64,000 nt of DNA from NCBI GenBank assembly GCA_004570955.1, contig SPPL01000001.1:124001-188000 (forward strand), written 5' to 3'. The notes below the pieces were generated by a model. The model ran no database searches, was not told where the DNA came from, and saw only the letters and a program-made list of their open reading frames with translations. Positions 36,180 through 48,677 of the stretch are shown here, piece after piece; position 1 is the first letter of the stretch; every line of letters starts with the position of its first letter. The stretch is from Jeotgalicoccus nanhaiensis. GTDB lineage: Bacteria; Bacillota; Bacilli; Staphylococcales; Salinicoccaceae. Made by a program: the position numbers and the translations under genes.

Positions 36180-37157
36180 TTACAGCACAGTTATTTGTTC
36201 TCTCGTTATTGTTTTATGATTTGCCTGCAGGGCAAGTGCCTGTATTTCTCCCATTTTGCTGAGATCCAGGTTGCCTCCGCTAACGATAACCCCTGTGTGC
36301 TCGGAGTCAATTTTGTCATTAAATGCTAAGAGTGCTGCGAGTGCTGTAGCACCGGCACCTTCTACTAGTGATTTTGTACGTTCAAGCAGGTAGACCATTG
36401 CATAAGCAATCTGACTTTCCGATACGCAGTATATTTCATCAACATACTGCCGGACGGCCTGCTGTGTTAATTCACCGGGCTGTTTGACTGCAATGCCTTC
36501 TGCAATTGTGCTGCAGCTGTTAAGCACTACATGATCGTCTTTTGTGTAATATGATTTAAACATCGATGGTGCGTTTGCCGCCTGCACACCGATTATTTTA
36601 ATGGATGGTTTAATCATCTTCGCCGCTACTGCAATGCCGCTTATCAAACCGCCTCCGCCTATCGGTACAATTATCGTATCGAGCTCGGGTATCTCTTCCA
36701 GCATTTCTATACCAATTGAACCCTGGCCTGCCATAATATCGTAATCATCAAAAGGATGGACATACGTTGCACCTGTCAGCTTTTTATGTTCCAGAGAAGC
36801 TGTAAATGCTTCCTGAAAACTCGCTCCAACAAGTTTAACTGCTGCACCATATCCTTTTGTTGCTTCGACTTTCGCTGAAGGAGTACCTTCCGGCATAAAG
36901 ATAGTCGCAGTAGCATTTAATTTTTTCGCAGCAAGGGCTACGCCCTGGGCATGGTTGCCTGCAGATGCAGTCACTACTCCTGCTTCAAGCTGTGCCGGAG
37001 TTAATTTCGACAGTTTATACGATGCACCCCGATATTTAAACGCTCCGGTTTTCTGATGATTTTCCAATTTCATATAAACATTTTTACCGGTTTTTTCATT
37101 TGTTGTCTGTGATGTTATCACTGGTGTTTTGTGCACATTTCCCCGCAAATATTCCAT
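36180..37157 (-). CDS. ilvA: Threonine dehydratase IlvA without regulatory domain
   Basis: A PLP enzyme that converts threonine to 2-oxobutyrate, the first step to isoleucine. The PLP lysine is in TGAFKYRG (Lys 41), with the SAGNHAQGVA and GGGGLISG phosphate loop. At 325 aa it has only the catalytic domain; the C-terminal ACT-like feedback domain of the usual biosynthetic IlvA (about 420 aa) is missing. ATG 37157 has no clear SD. The in-frame upstream codons (NSDLVRDA) read like the rest of the first helix but contain no start codon before a TGA, so the N-terminus may be shortened. Last gene of the operon. Confidence 0.88.
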   Translation of the reverse strand: MEYLRGNVHKTPVITSQTTNEKTGKNVYMKLENHQKTGAFKYRGASYKLSKLTPAQLEAGVVTASAGNHAQGVALAAKKLNATATIFMPEGTPSAKVEATKGYGAAVKLVGASFQEAFTASLEHKKLTGATYVHPFDDYDIMAGQGSIGIEMLEEIPELDTIIVPIGGGGLISGIAVAAKMIKPSIKIIGVQAANAPSMFKSYYTKDDHVVLNSCSTIAEGIAVKQPGELTQQAVRQYVDEIYCVSESQIAYAMVYLLERTKSLVEGAGATALAALLAFNDKIDSEHTGVIVSGGNLDLSKMGEIQALALQANHKTITREQITVL

Positions 37158-37180
37158 AGCATCTCTGACTAAATCACTGT

Positions 37181-37777
37181 TTAACGAATTCCCAAAGAAC
37201 CACGCTCCTCAAAAGCTGTTATTTTTTCTTCATTTAATAAAGTTAATGCAATGTCATCCCAGCCGTTAATTAATTTTTCTTTATGATAGGCAGGGATTTC
37301 AAACTTCAATGTCTTGCCGCTGCTGTCTGTAATTTCTTGTTTTTCTAAATCAACCGAGATATTAAAATCTCCATTTCTTGCCTGCTCCTGCCATTCAGCT
37401 ACTTGCGTTTCCGGCATTTTAATTAAAATAATGCCGTTTTTAAATGCATTTGAGTAGAATATATCCGCAAAGCCCGGAGCAATAATAACTTTATAACCAT
37501 AGTCCAAAAGAGCCCACGGCGCGTGTTCCCGTGATGAGCCGCAGCCGAAGTTGTCACCGGCGACCAGCACTGAAGCACCATCGAATTTTGCATCGTCCAT
37601 ATCAAAATCTTCACGCTTCGTACCGTCGTCATTAAAACGCCAGTTATAAAAGACAAATTGCCCAAAACCAGTACGTTCGATCCGTTTCAGAAACTGTTTG
37701 GGGATAATCTGGTCCGTGTCAACATTCGAGCGGTTCAGCGGATATACTTTACCTTCATGCTTTGAAATTGCCTCCAT
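37181..37777 (-). CDS. leuD: 3-isopropylmalate dehydratase small subunit LeuD
   Basis: The swivelling-domain subunit (198 aa) of isopropylmalate isomerase. It has NVDTDQIIPKQFLK near the start, and the substrate loop FGCGSSREHAPWALLDYG, then FADIFYSNAFKNGI. It starts 10 bp after leuC and works with it as a heterodimer. Confidence 0.97.
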   Translation of the reverse strand: MEAISKHEGKVYPLNRSNVDTDQIIPKQFLKRIERTGFGQFVFYNWRFNDDGTKREDFDMDDAKFDGASVLVAGDNFGCGSSREHAPWALLDYGYKVIIAPGFADIFYSNAFKNGIILIKMPETQVAEWQEQARNGDFNISVDLEKQEITDSSGKTLKFEIPAYHKEKLINGWDDIALTLLNEEKITAFEERGSLGIR

Positions 37778-37787
37778 AATTACCCTC

Positions 37788-39200
37788 CTATGCAGTTACT
37801 CTGCTCTGATATTTTCTGACATCGACAAAGCGGCCGTTAATTGCCGCTGCCGCTGCCATTTCAGGGCTGACAAGATGCGTTCTTGCCCCGTTACCCTGAC
37901 GGCCTTCAAAGTTGCGGTTTGATGTTGATGCACAACGTCCGCCAGGCGGTACTGTGTCTTCATTCATGCCAAGACAGGCACTGCATCCTGCGTTGCGCCA
38001 TTCGAAACCTGCATCGATGAAAACTTTATCGATGCCAAGCGCTTCCGCTTCCTGTTTGACAAGGAATGAACCCGGTACAACGATTGCTTTAACCCCATCC
38101 TTAACACGGTTGCCTTCTATAATATCTGCAGCACGCTGCAAGTCCAGAACACGGGAGTTAGTGCATGAACCAATAAATACATGATCAATTTCAATATCTG
38201 TAATCGGCATGCCTTCTTCAAGACCCATGTATTCAAGTGCGCGTTTCGTCGAGTCTTCATCTTTCGATTCGGAAACTACCGGTGTCGCTGCACTGATTGG
38301 CACAACCATGCTTGGATTTGTTCCCCAGGATACTTGAGGTTCTATCTCCGAAGCATTAATTTCAAGCGTTGCATCGTATTCTGCACCTTCATCAGTACTC
38401 AGGCTCAGCCACTCTTCGGCAAGTTTCTTATATTCTTCTTCATCTCTCGGCACATAACGGCGCCCGCGAAGGAATTCAACTGTCGTTTCATCCGGTGAAA
38501 TCAGACCGGCGCGCGCTCCGCCTTCAATTGACATATTGCATACGGTCATGCGGCCTTCCATCGTTAAGTCACGAATCGCCTGTCCAGTGTACTCAACGAC
38601 ATGTCCTGTCCCGAAATCAACACCGAATTTCGCTATAATAGCTAAAATTAAATCCTTGGCAGTCACTCCGACACTTAAGTTTCCGTTAACTTTGACGTTC
38701 ATCGTTTTCGGTTTTGACTGCGTTAAAGTCTGAGTTGCAAATACGTGTTCCACTTCACTCGTACCGATACCAAAAGCAAGTGCTCCAAATGCGCCGTGAG
38801 TCGATGTATGAGAATCACCGCAGACAATTGTCTTGCCCGGCTGGGTCAAGCCCAGCTGCGGCCCGATGATGTGGACAATACCCTGATCAGGGTGATACAT
38901 ATCGGCAAGTTTAATACCAAATTCTTCACAGTTTTTCTTTAACGCATCCATTTGTTTCTGAGCAATCGCATCCTGAGCGTCTTCCCTGTTTTTCGTCGGA
39001 ACGTTGTGATCCATCGTGGCAAACGTTAAATCCGGACGGCGGACTTTTCGATTATTTAAGCGTAATCCTTCAAAAGCTTGAGGCGAAGTCACTTCATGGA
39101 TTAAGTGCTGATCGATATAGAGTAAATCCGGTTTGCCTTCTTCTTCATGAACGACATGCCGTTCCCAGATTTTTTCGATTATAGTTTTTTTCTGAGCCAT
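37788..39200 (-). CDS. leuC: 3-isopropylmalate dehydratase large subunit LeuC
   Basis: The aconitase-family subunit (470 aa) that binds the 4Fe-4S cluster. The three cysteines are in FIGSCTNSR and [29 protein letters not shown] and HMDHN-like TMDHNVPT are also typical. It isomerises 2-isopropylmalate to 3-isopropylmalate in leucine synthesis. It is 23 bp downstream of leuB and upstream of leuD. Confidence 0.98.
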   Translation of the reverse strand: MAQKKTIIEKIWERHVVHEEEGKPDLLYIDQHLIHEVTSPQAFEGLRLNNRKVRRPDLTFATMDHNVPTKNREDAQDAIAQKQMDALKKNCEEFGIKLADMYHPDQGIVHIIGPQLGLTQPGKTIVCGDSHTSTHGAFGALAFGIGTSEVEHVFATQTLTQSKPKTMNVKVNGNLSVGVTAKDLILAIIAKFGVDFGTGHVVEYTGQAIRDLTMEGRMTVCNMSIEGGARAGLISPDETTVEFLRGRRYVPRDEEEYKKLAEEWLSLSTDEGAEYDATLEINASEIEPQVSWGTNPSMVVPISAATPVVSESKDEDSTKRALEYMGLEEGMPITDIEIDHVFIGSCTNSRVLDLQRAADIIEGNRVKDGVKAIVVPGSFLVKQEAEALGIDKVFIDAGFEWRNAGCSACLGMNEDTVPPGGRCASTSNRNFEGRQGNGARTHLVSPEMAAAAAINGRFVDVRKYQSRVTA

Positions 39201-39223
39201 GTTAATCTTCTCCTTTAACTTTT

Positions 39224-40282
39224 TTATAGATTACTAATAATTTTTTCCGTCATTTCCGTCGTCGATATCGTTTCAGCTCCATCAATTTTCAAATCTGGAG
39301 TTTTGAAGCCTTGTTTCAGTACTGTATTCACAGCTCTTTCTATCGCTGCTGATTCTTCGTGCAGACCAAACGAATACTTAAACATCATACCGACAGATAA
39401 CATCATACCGATTGGATTGGCTTTATTTTCTCCCGCAATATCAGGTGCTGAACCGTGAATCGGTTCGAACAGTCCGAGTCCGTTTTCACTTAAACTCGCT
39501 GAAGGCAGAACACCAAGAGATCCTGTTATTACAGAGGCTTCATCACTTAAAATATCTCCAAATAAGTTCTCAGTTACGATGACATCAAAGTAAGATGGAT
39601 TCGTAATCAGCTTCATCGCTGCAGCATCGACAAGTTCGTGCTCAACTGTAACTTCCGGATATTCTTTTCCGACTGTATTGACAATTTCACGCCACATCCG
39701 GCTGGATTCAAGCACGTTTGCTTTATCAACCGATGTTAAATGTTTTCTTCTTGTCATCGCTGTATCAAATGCAGTGCGAACGATACGTTCAATTTCATCA
39801 TGCGTATAAGTCAATGAATCAATTACACTTTGTCCGCCGTCCCGGCGTTCACTTGGTTCCCCGAAATACAGTCCGCCCGTCAGTTCTCTGACAATCATCA
39901 AATCGCTGCCGTGAACAATTTCTTGTTTCAGCGGTGATGCTGCTTCGAGTGAATCAAATATTGTTACCGGACGCAGGTTTGCAAATAAGTTGAAATGTTT
40001 GCGGATTTTTAACAGTCCCTGCTCAGGACGTATACTGCTGTCAGCCCATTTTGGACCGCCGACAGCACCAAGCAGAATTGCGTCAGCCGCTTCACATGCT
40101 TCTATCGTTTCATCAGGCAGAGGATTATTATATTTATCAATCGCAATGCCCCCGATATCTTTAGCTTCTGTCGTAAACTCGTGCTGATATTTTTCTCCTG
40201 CAGCTTTCAGCAGTGCTTGTGCCGAATTCATTATTTCCGGACCGATACCATCGCCGGCCAAGGTGATTATATGTTTTTTCAT
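39224..40282 (-). CDS. leuB: 3-isopropylmalate dehydrogenase LeuB
   Basis: An NAD-dependent oxidative decarboxylase (352 aa) of the leucine pathway. Signatures are [27 protein letters not shown], and the C-terminal [19 protein letters not shown] with the metal-binding Asp residues, followed by [18 protein letters not shown]. It lies between leuA and leuC with short spacers (15 and 23 bp). Confidence 0.98.
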   Translation of the reverse strand: MKKHIITLAGDGIGPEIMNSAQALLKAAGEKYQHEFTTEAKDIGGIAIDKYNNPLPDETIEACEAADAILLGAVGGPKWADSSIRPEQGLLKIRKHFNLFANLRPVTIFDSLEAASPLKQEIVHGSDLMIVRELTGGLYFGEPSERRDGGQSVIDSLTYTHDEIERIVRTAFDTAMTRRKHLTSVDKANVLESSRMWREIVNTVGKEYPEVTVEHELVDAAAMKLITNPSYFDVIVTENLFGDILSDEASVITGSLGVLPSASLSENGLGLFEPIHGSAPDIAGENKANPIGMMLSVGMMFKYSFGLHEESAAIERAVNTVLKQGFKTPDLKIDGAETISTTEMTEKIISNL

Positions 40283-40297
40283 TGCCGATTATCTCCT

Positions 40298-41863
40298 TTA
40301 TGCATTTACACTTTCTGCAGGTGCTGCCGCCTGTTCACTCATCAAATAGCGGTTTACTGCATTGATATATGCATTTGCCGATGCTGCGAGTACGTCCTGA
40401 GCTGTGCCGCGTCCTGAAAACTGCTGATTATTAATCTTAATCTGCACACGGGATTCTGCCAGTGCGTCTTTCCCTCCGCCTACTGAGCTGAGCTGGTAGT
40501 CGAGTAAGTTAGTTTTTTCTCTGAGAATTTCCTGGATTGCCTTATACAGTGCTTCAACACTGCCGGAACCAGTAACTTCGTGCGATACATGTTCTCCGAC
40601 CGGAGTGACAACATCGATATGTGCTTTCGTCTGTCCGTCCTGCTCATAATTCACTTCGAAATTATCCAACACGTAGCGTTCAATATTAGATGCGTCTGTC
40701 TTGATTTCCATAATAATCGAATAGATATCATCATCAGTCACTTCTTTTTTATGATCCGTCAGTTCCTTAAAGCTGCTAAATGCTGCAGACAATTCCTCTT
40801 CTGTCAGCTCGACCTTAAATGATTTCACTTTATCTTTAAATGCATGGCGTCCTGAATGTTTGCCGAGGAACAGCGTATTTGCTGTATCCGCGGAAACCCC
40901 GACCAGGGCCGGTGAAATAATTTCATAAGTTTCCGAGTTTTTCAGCATGCCGTCCTGATGAATTCCTGCTTCATGTGCATAAGCATTCCGTCCAATAATT
41001 GCTTTGTTCGGCTGAACTGTCATACCGGTCAGTTTGGCAACAATATCACTTGAACGTTTAATCTCCTGTAAATTTAAGTTTGTTGTATACGGATAAAAGT
41101 CTCCGCGGATGTGCAGTGCCACTGCAATTTCTTCGAGCGCTGCGTTGCCGGCGCGTTCACCGATACCGTTAATGGAACATTCTATTTGTGTCGCTCCATT
41201 TTCAATACCTGCTACCGAGTTTGCTACTGCCATACCAAGATCATTGTGACAATGCGTAGAGAGAATAGCTTTATCTATATTCGGAACATTCTCAGATACA
41301 TATTTAAACATTTCACCGTATTCTTTCGGCGTCGTATAGCCAACTGTATCAGGCAGATTGATAATTGTTGCTCCAGCATCGATCACCGCTTCAATAATTT
41401 CAGCAAGGAAAGGCAGTTCTGTACGTGATGCATCTTCTGCTGACCACTCTACTTCATTAAACATGCTCTTCGAGTAGGTGACCATCTCTACAGATGTATC
41501 GATGACTTTCTGTTTATCCATCTTCAGTTTGAATTCTCTGTGAATCGGGCTCGTAGCAAGAAATATATGAATTCTTGGATTCGGTGTATTTTTTAAAGCT
41601 TCGTACGCACGATCAATATCGTGTTTTTTCGTTCTAGCCAGTGCAGTTACAGTTGAGTCTTTAATCGTATCTGCGATCAGCTTCACTGCCTGGAAGTCGC
41701 CTTCTGAAGAGGCGGGAAAGCCCGCTTCTATAACGTCAACACCGAGGCGTTCGAGCTGCTTTGCAATCTCCAGTTTTTCCTGCTTATTTAAATTGACTCC
41801 CGGTGACTGCTCACCGTCTCTCAGCGTGGTATCAAAAATTTTAATATCGGTTATATCAGTCAT
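40298..41863 (-). CDS. leuA: 2-isopropylmalate synthase LeuA
   Basis: The committed step of leucine synthesis, condensing acetyl-CoA with 2-ketoisovalerate. The 521-aa protein has the DRE-TIM motif [14 protein letters not shown] at about residues 9-22, the metal site [15 protein letters not shown], and the GNAALEEI region. The C-terminal about 130 residues form the LeuA regulatory dimer domain ([19 protein letters not shown]), so leucine feedback is expected. It follows ilvC by 26 bp. Confidence 0.98.
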   Translation of the reverse strand: MTDITDIKIFDTTLRDGEQSPGVNLNKQEKLEIAKQLERLGVDVIEAGFPASSEGDFQAVKLIADTIKDSTVTALARTKKHDIDRAYEALKNTPNPRIHIFLATSPIHREFKLKMDKQKVIDTSVEMVTYSKSMFNEVEWSAEDASRTELPFLAEIIEAVIDAGATIINLPDTVGYTTPKEYGEMFKYVSENVPNIDKAILSTHCHNDLGMAVANSVAGIENGATQIECSINGIGERAGNAALEEIAVALHIRGDFYPYTTNLNLQEIKRSSDIVAKLTGMTVQPNKAIIGRNAYAHEAGIHQDGMLKNSETYEIISPALVGVSADTANTLFLGKHSGRHAFKDKVKSFKVELTEEELSAAFSSFKELTDHKKEVTDDDIYSIIMEIKTDASNIERYVLDNFEVNYEQDGQTKAHIDVVTPVGEHVSHEVTGSGSVEALYKAIQEILREKTNLLDYQLSSVGGGKDALAESRVQIKINNQQFSGRGTAQDVLAASANAYINAVNRYLMSEQAAAPAESVNA

Positions 41864-41889
41864 ATTGACCTTCCTCTCTTCAGTATTAT

Positions 41890-42891
<1,002 letters not shown>

Positions 42892-42923
42892 TTAATTTCT
42901 CCCTTTTTATATATAATATTTTT

Positions 42924-43439
42924 TTAAACGCTGAATGATTTTAGTTCCTGGATACCTTTTTGCTGTCCGCGCCGGAAGGCTGTAACACCCGTGCGGGATA
43001 AATCCTTCAGTCCGTATGGTGTCAGCAGTTCAATTAGCGCATCCACCTTATCCGGCTTGCCTGTTACTTCTATAATGAGTGAGTTTCTTGAAACATCGAG
43101 CACACGTGCTCTGAACGGTTCGATAATACTCTGGATTTCGCCTCTCGATGTATTGTTTGCTCCGACTTTTATAAGAGCAAGCTCTCTCGAGACGATTTTA
43201 GAATCGGTTATATCATCGACTTTCAATATATCGATTTGTTTGTGCAGCTGTTTAGTCAGCTGTTCCGAGCTTTTATCGTTCGCAATATCGACAACAATTG
43301 TCATTTTCGATATGCCCGGCGTTTCAGAAGCACCAACTGTAATGCTTTCGATATTAAAACCGCGTTTGGCAAGCATTCCGGTTACTCTGTTCAGCACCCC
43401 GCTTGAGTTTTGCACTGTCAATGTAATTACTCGCTGCAT
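42924..43439 (-). CDS. ilvN: Acetolactate synthase small (regulatory) subunit
   Basis: The ACT-domain regulatory subunit (171 aa) of acetohydroxyacid synthase, also called ilvH. The ACT domain begins [32 protein letters not shown], the usual valine-feedback site, and a second alpha-beta domain follows ([22 protein letters not shown]-type region). Its start lies 13 bp inside the 3' end of ilvB, indicating coupled translation of the two subunits. Confidence 0.97.
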   Translation of the reverse strand: MQRVITLTVQNSSGVLNRVTGMLAKRGFNIESITVGASETPGISKMTIVVDIANDKSSEQLTKQLHKQIDILKVDDITDSKIVSRELALIKVGANNTSRGEIQSIIEPFRARVLDVSRNSLIIEVTGKPDKVDALIELLTPYGLKDLSRTGVTAFRRGQQKGIQELKSFSV

Positions 43440-45157
43440 GGTCTCACCCCTATCATTTCGTGATTTCCTTTACCTGCCGGCACCATAGGATAAACCAGAT
43501 CAAGTTTGACAACTCTTGCATCGATCAATACCGGTTCATCCGACTGAAGAGCCTCTTTAAGTTCTCCTGATACTTCCTCTTCCTGTGTATATCTGTATGA
43601 CTTCACACCGAAGCTTTCACCGAGCTTTACAAAGTCGGGATTAGTATGCATCAGCGATTCTGAATAGCGTTCGTCGTAGAATTTCTCCTGCCACTGTCTT
43701 ACCATGCCGAGTGCTTCATTATTGACGATTACTACTTTTACCGGCAGGTTGTATTGTTTCAGCGTGGCCAGCTCCTGCATTGTCATTTGGAAGCCGCCGT
43801 CACCGACAACAGCAACAACTGTTTTATCAGGGAAAGCCAGCTGAGCACCGATTGCCGCAGGAAGTCCAAAGCCCATAGTGCCGAGCCCGCCGGATGTGAC
43901 GAAGTGATTCGGCTGGTTAAATTTGTAGAACTGAGCACTCCACATCTGATGCTGGCCGACGTCTGTCGTCACTATCGCTTTGCCGCCGGTCGCTTCATAT
44001 ACCTGTTCGATAAACCACTGCGGTGAAATCAATTCATCACTGTGTTCATACCAGAGCGGATTCTGTTCTTTGTCTGTCTGGGTTTTATGTCTCCAGCTGT
44101 CGATTGGTTTCATCTCGCACTGGCCTGCATTTAACAGTTCGAGCGCTTCTTTTGCATCGGCAACTACCGGTATTTGAGTTTCGACGTTTTTGCCAATCTC
44201 AGCCGGGTCGATGTCGATATGAGCTACTCTTGCACGCGGTGCAAAGTCAGCAATTTTGCCAGTCAGTCTGTCATCAAAACGGGCACCGATGTTAATCAGT
44301 AAGTCAGCATCGTGAATCGCCATATTCGCTGCATACGTTCCATGCATTCCAGCCATGCCGAGGAAATTTTCATCGTCTGCATTAAATGTTCCAAGACCAA
44401 GCAGAGTTGATACTACAGGCAGATTATACTTTTTAATAAAGGTCCGCAATTCTTCCGACGCTTTCGCAAACTGAACACCGGCCCCTGTTAAAACAACCGG
44501 ACGTTCCGACTTTTGCAAAGCTTCAAGCAAACGGCTGATCTGCAGCGGATTCGGTTTTGTTGTCGGCTGATAGCCCGGCAGGCGGAGCGCATCATCTGAC
44601 GCTTCTTCCACAACTGCTTCCGAGATATTTTTTGGAATATCCACTACAACTGGTCCCGGTCTTCCTGTAGATGCAATATGGAAAGCTTCTTTAACAATAC
44701 GCTTTAAATCTTTAACATCTGTTACCTGATAGTTATGCTTTGTAATCGGAGTAGTTAAACCGATGATATCCGCTTCCTGGAAAGCGTCTGTTCCGATAAC
44801 TTTCGTCGATACCTGACCCGTAAATGCAACTATCGGCAGTGAATCCATCATTGCGTCAGTTATACCTGTAATTAAATTCGTTGCACCCGGTCCGCTTGTT
44901 GCAATTACGACTCCCGGCTTGCTGCTTACTCTGGCATATCCTTCCGCTGCATGGATCAGGCCTTGTTCATGTCTACAAAGAATGTGTTTGAATGAACTCT
45001 CATGACGGTAGAGCGCATCGTAAATGGGAAGTACTGCACCGCCCGGATAACCGAAGACAGTATCAACTTCATGTTCCGCTAATGCTTCTACTAATAAGTC
45101 AGCACCTGTTTTTATATTCGCAATAACTTCCTGTGAGTGTTCAACTTCAACCTTCAT
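43427..45157 (-). CDS. ilvB: Acetolactate synthase large subunit IlvB
   Basis: A ThDP- and FAD-dependent enzyme (576 aa) that makes acetolactate or acetohydroxybutyrate. It has the N-terminal [15 protein letters not shown] and the ThDP-activating Glu in [16 protein letters not shown]. The C-terminal ThDP motif runs from [15 protein letters not shown] to IVNN. It is the first gene behind the leucine T-box leader and overlaps ilvN. Confidence 0.98.
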   Translation of the reverse strand: MKVEVEHSQEVIANIKTGADLLVEALAEHEVDTVFGYPGGAVLPIYDALYRHESSFKHILCRHEQGLIHAAEGYARVSSKPGVVIATSGPGATNLITGITDAMMDSLPIVAFTGQVSTKVIGTDAFQEADIIGLTTPITKHNYQVTDVKDLKRIVKEAFHIASTGRPGPVVVDIPKNISEAVVEEASDDALRLPGYQPTTKPNPLQISRLLEALQKSERPVVLTGAGVQFAKASEELRTFIKKYNLPVVSTLLGLGTFNADDENFLGMAGMHGTYAANMAIHDADLLINIGARFDDRLTGKIADFAPRARVAHIDIDPAEIGKNVETQIPVVADAKEALELLNAGQCEMKPIDSWRHKTQTDKEQNPLWYEHSDELISPQWFIEQVYEATGGKAIVTTDVGQHQMWSAQFYKFNQPNHFVTSGGLGTMGFGLPAAIGAQLAFPDKTVVAVVGDGGFQMTMQELATLKQYNLPVKVVIVNNEALGMVRQWQEKFYDERYSESLMHTNPDFVKLGESFGVKSYRYTQEEEVSGELKEALQSDEPVLIDARVVKLDLVYPMVPAGKGNHEMIGVRPCSE

Positions 45158-45184
45158 AATTTTTCCTCCTTATAGCATAAACTT

Positions 45185-45480
45185 AAAATAAAAAAGCTCA
45201 TTTCTCTCAAAGATCATTTTTCTAATGATCAATGGGGAGAAAAGAGCTTTCCACGGTACCACCCAAATTCGCGTACACCTTCAGGTGCACACCTCTGCAA
45301 CTGGCATAACCAGTTAAAATGAATAACGAGTTTTAACCCGTCCCTGCCTACTTCTTTTCAGCCGGGCACTCAGGGATGAGATTCTTTACTGCTGCATTCT
45401 GAGTTCGCACCAATCACTCAGTCTCTGAAAATGTTATGCAGTAACGAAGTTCCCTTCAACGCTTTAAGTTTCAATATTTG
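45185..45480 (-). promoter_or_regulatory. T-box leader, leucine (CUC) specifier
   Basis: The ilvB leader on the minus strand has T-box architecture. In Stem I, AGGGA and TTACTGC pair with TCCCT and GCAGTAA around an internal loop whose 3' side is AGAATCTCA. The specifier is therefore CUC (45378-45380, leucine) followed by the usual A. The T-box sequence GGGTGGTACCGTGG is at 45251-45264, and its TGGT would pair with a tRNA ending ACCA. The terminator pairs AAAGCTC (about 45244-45250) with GAGCTTT (about 45193-45199) and ends in a T-run. Uncharged tRNA-Leu would favour the antiterminator and expression of ilvB through ilvA. Confidence 0.93.
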
Positions 45481-45682
45481 AATTGTTTGATTATTTAATT
45501 TTCTTAATGAATGTATAATACCCCGTATATAAAGCAAAAGCAACAGCAAAAAGCTAATTATTTTAAATTATCTAACATTTCTGATAATGTAATCGTTTAC
45601 AATGCCGACGTGTCCACTTTCCTGAAAATCAATATTTTTGTTTACTTATTACACGAATACATCTTAAATACAGATAACGCTA
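45481..45682 (-). promoter_or_regulatory. ilvB upstream region with a CodY-like box
   Basis: Between the ilvD terminator and the T-box lie about 200 AT-rich bases that should hold the ilvB promoter; TTGCTT and TACATT with 16 bp between them (about 45508-45535) is a weak candidate. At 45575-45589 the sequence ACATTTCTGATAATG matches the CodY consensus at 11 of 15 positions. CodY control of ilv-leu operons is established in related species; this site is a candidate only. Confidence 0.4.
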
Positions 45683-45735
45683 AAAATACAAAAATCCGCA
45701 CGTCAGCTTTCCGAAGAAGTTTGACGTACGGATTT
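45683..45735 (-). terminator. Intrinsic terminator after ilvD
   Basis: A 14-bp stem with one mismatch (45692-45705 / 45722-45735) followed on the minus strand by TTTTTGTATTTTT. It separates the BASS-ilvD unit from the T-box operon. Confidence 0.88.
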
Positions 45736-45755
45736 CACTTTATTTTATTTAATTA

Positions 45756-47468
45756 TCAGTTTCTCCCCGGCAGGTCGTCCCGGTTAAAGAAGTCTGTAAT
45801 CGCACCTTTTGATGAAGAAGATACGATATGCGCGTATTTTCCGAGCACACCTTTACTGTGGAGTGGCGGCAGCACTAAATCTTTGCGGCGTTCTGCCAGG
45901 ACTTCATCTGAAACGTTAAACGACAATTCTTTTGTATCCTGATCAATCGTTACAATATCTCCTGTCTGAACTAAAGCAACATTTCCTCCGTCCTGTGCTT
46001 CCGGAGCAATATGCCCGACGACAAGACCGTGGGTGCCTCCGCTGAAACGGCCGTCCGTTAAGAGTGCGACATCTTCGCCGAGCCCTTTTCCGACGATTAA
46101 ACTTGATAACGACAGCATTTCCGGCATACCCGGCCCGCCTTTAGGACCAACATAGCGCACGATGACAACATCACCTTTAACAATATCGTTTGTCATAACA
46201 GCTTCAATAGCTTCCTGCTCTGTATCGAACACTTTAGCTTCGCCGACGTGACGGCGGACTTTAACGCCGGACACTTTTGCTACAGCGCCTTCCGGTGCCA
46301 GGTTTCCTTTAAGAACGATTAAAGGTCCGTCGGCACGCTTCGGATTTTCAAGCGGTAAAATGACATCCTGTCCCGGTGTTAAGTGTTCAACTTCTGCCAG
46401 GTTTTCAGCAATCGTTTTTCCTGTTACAGTCAGGCAGTCTCCGTGAATATATCCTTTTTCATAAAGATATTTCATTACACCCTGCACTCCGCCGACATTA
46501 AACAGATCCTGGAATACATATTTACCGGAAGGCTTCAAATCAGCCAAATGCGGTACTTTTTCCTGGAAATCATTAAAGTCTTCAATCGTCAGCTCAACTT
46601 CAGCTGCATGAGCGATTGCCAGCAGGTGTAAAATCGCGTTAGTCGAACCGCCGAGTGCAAGTACGACAGTAATTGCATTTTCAAAAGCTTCTCTCGTTAA
46701 AATGTCTCTCGGATAAATTTCTTTTTCGAGCAGGTTGAGTACAGCTTTACCGGCTTCATAAACATCCTGTTCTTTTTCTTTTGTCACTGCAGGATTTGAT
46801 GCAGAGCCTGGCAGGCTGAGCCCCATAGCTTCTATGGCAGCGGCCATCGTGTTTGCCGTATACATACCGCCGCAGGCACCCGGCCCCGGACAGCCTGCAC
46901 ATTCTACTCTCTTAAGTTCTGCGTCGTCGATATCTCCATTGTTCCACTTACCGACACCTTCGAATACAGAAACAAGGTCGATATCCTGGCCATTATGACG
47001 GCCCGGTGCAATCGTTCCGCCGTATACAAAAACTGCAGGAATATTAGTATTCGCTATAGCAATCGCACAGCCGGGCATATTTTTATCGCACCCGCCGATA
47101 GCTACGAAAGAATCGAAGTTCTGACCTTGAACCATCGTTTCTATGGAATCTGCAATAATGTCCCGTGACGGCAAGGAAAAACGCATGCCCGGTGTTCCCA
47201 TTGCGATACCGTCTGCGACAGTAATCGTATTAAACTGAACAGGCACACCGCCCGCTTCTGACACCCCTTCTTTAGCAAACTGAGCAAGATCGTTTAAGTG
47301 AACATTACACGGTGTCGTCTCTGCCCAGTTACTCACGACGCCAATTTGAGGTTTTTTGAAACTTTCATCGGTAAAACCGACCGCTCTCAGCATTGCTCTG
47401 TTTGGTGCTTTTAATCCGATATCATCATATACATGTGAACGGATTCTGATATCTTTTTTCTCTGTCAT
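45756..47468 (-). CDS. ilvD: Dihydroxy-acid dehydratase IlvD
   Basis: An Fe-S dehydratase (570 aa) giving the 2-keto acids of valine and isoleucine. The cluster cysteines are in [10 protein letters not shown] and [19 protein letters not shown], and the C-terminal [20 protein letters not shown] motif is typical. It is 17 bp downstream of the BASS transporter gene and ends in its own terminator upstream of the T-box, so it seems to be controlled separately from the rest of the pathway. Confidence 0.98.
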   Translation of the reverse strand: MTEKKDIRIRSHVYDDIGLKAPNRAMLRAVGFTDESFKKPQIGVVSNWAETTPCNVHLNDLAQFAKEGVSEAGGVPVQFNTITVADGIAMGTPGMRFSLPSRDIIADSIETMVQGQNFDSFVAIGGCDKNMPGCAIAIANTNIPAVFVYGGTIAPGRHNGQDIDLVSVFEGVGKWNNGDIDDAELKRVECAGCPGPGACGGMYTANTMAAAIEAMGLSLPGSASNPAVTKEKEQDVYEAGKAVLNLLEKEIYPRDILTREAFENAITVVLALGGSTNAILHLLAIAHAAEVELTIEDFNDFQEKVPHLADLKPSGKYVFQDLFNVGGVQGVMKYLYEKGYIHGDCLTVTGKTIAENLAEVEHLTPGQDVILPLENPKRADGPLIVLKGNLAPEGAVAKVSGVKVRRHVGEAKVFDTEQEAIEAVMTNDIVKGDVVIVRYVGPKGGPGMPEMLSLSSLIVGKGLGEDVALLTDGRFSGGTHGLVVGHIAPEAQDGGNVALVQTGDIVTIDQDTKELSFNVSDEVLAERRKDLVLPPLHSKGVLGKYAHIVSSSSKGAITDFFNRDDLPGRN

Positions 47469-47485
47469 AATTGTTCCCGCCTTTT

Positions 47486-48481
47486 TTAAACTTCTGATTG
47501 GTTTACCTCTTTAAGCTTTTCTCGAGCCATGCCTTCCTTTTTATCTGCCTGTTTCTTTTTGCCAATTCTGTTCAGCCAGTTTGCTGCAAGTGAACCGGAA
47601 ATATTATGCCAGACACTGAACAGTGCTCCCGGTACAGCAGCAACTGGTGAAAAGTGAGTTGCAGCAAGCGTTGCGGCAAGACCTGAATTTTGCATGCCGA
47701 CTTCAATCGACAGCGTTTTTGTGTCTCTGAGATCGAAACGCAGTACTTTCCCGAGCAGAAAACCAACTAAATAACCGAGCAGGTTATGGAGTATTACAAC
47801 TGCAAAAATAAGCAGTCCGGATGTAATAATATTTTCAACATTATTTGATACTACTGCGGTAATTACACCGATAATTCCTAGCACTGAAATTAATGGAAGA
47901 ATGCCGACAGCTTTATCAACTTTAGTTCCGAGCAGGTATTGAACCGCTACTCCAAGTGCTATTGGTATCAGCACTATTTGGATTATCGATATAAACATTG
48001 CCGAGAATGATACCGGCAGCCAGGCACTGGCAAGAAACAATGTCAGCGCCGGAGTTATAACTGGTGCAAGAAGTGTTGTTACCGATGTTGCAGTAACTGA
48101 TAATGCCATGTTGCCTTTTGCAAGGAAAGTCATCACATTACTGGATGTTCCACCGGGCGAGCAGCCGACAAGAATAACGCCGATTGCAATTTCAGCAGGC
48201 AGCTGAAATAAATAAACGAGCCCTAATGCGATTAAAGGCATGATGGTATATTGTGCAACTACAAGAGTAATGACTTCTTTCGGAGCTGTAATTACTTGTT
48301 TGAAATCTTTGAACTTTAAAGTCAAACCCATGCCGAACATAATAATACCGAGCAGCAGATTTATGTATGGTGAAATCCATGTAAAACCCCCGGGTAAGGC
48401 AAAAGCTAGAGCTGCAAATAAAATGACCCAGACAGCAAAAGTGTTTCCTATAAAATTACTAAACCTGATTAATGCATTCAC
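47486..48481 (-). CDS. BASS-family (bile acid:sodium symporter-like) transporter
   Basis: A polytopic membrane protein (331 aa, nine or ten helices) with the family motif [19 protein letters not shown] in the first crossover region and ETQ-type [18 protein letters not shown] in the second. A basic cytoplasmic tail ([10 protein letters not shown]) ends it. Bacterial and plant BASS proteins carry pyruvate, 2-keto acids or ketopantoate (for example PanS). The 17-bp gap to ilvD, whose product 2-ketoisovalerate is the ketopantoate precursor, suggests a keto-acid or pantoate-type substrate (inference). Confidence 0.9.
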   Translation of the reverse strand: MNALIRFSNFIGNTFAVWVILFAALAFALPGGFTWISPYINLLLGIIMFGMGLTLKFKDFKQVITAPKEVITLVVAQYTIMPLIALGLVYLFQLPAEIAIGVILVGCSPGGTSSNVMTFLAKGNMALSVTATSVTTLLAPVITPALTLFLASAWLPVSFSAMFISIIQIVLIPIALGVAVQYLLGTKVDKAVGILPLISVLGIIGVITAVVSNNVENIITSGLLIFAVVILHNLLGYLVGFLLGKVLRFDLRDTKTLSIEVGMQNSGLAATLAATHFSPVAAVPGALFSVWHNISGSLAANWLNRIGKKKQADKKEGMAREKLKEVNQSEV

Positions 48482-48677
48482 ATATAAGACCCCCTATACT
48501 TAATTTTTAATAGTATAAGAGGTATCATAACAGAAATATACGGTTATTAGAATATGAATATTTGATTATTTATTAAATTCAGATAACTTAAGATATGGAT
48601 AAATCTCTGTACCATTGACTTCATAGCATTGTTATCGTTTACAAAATCTATAATAATTTTGTGTAAATTTCTCCATA
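48482..48677. other. AT-rich intergenic region upstream of the BASS-ilvD unit
   Basis: The region contains no supportable gene. It should hold the BASS-ilvD promoter; TAGTATAAG-like sequences near 48510-48525 are not clear enough to call. A weak CodY-like sequence (AAATTCAGATAACTT, near 48577) has five mismatches to the consensus. Confidence 0.4.

Noticed and set aside
45511-45942. 143-aa plus-strand frame upstream of ilvB
   Set aside because: It crosses the ilvD terminator and enters ilvD antisense; no SD or family resemblance.
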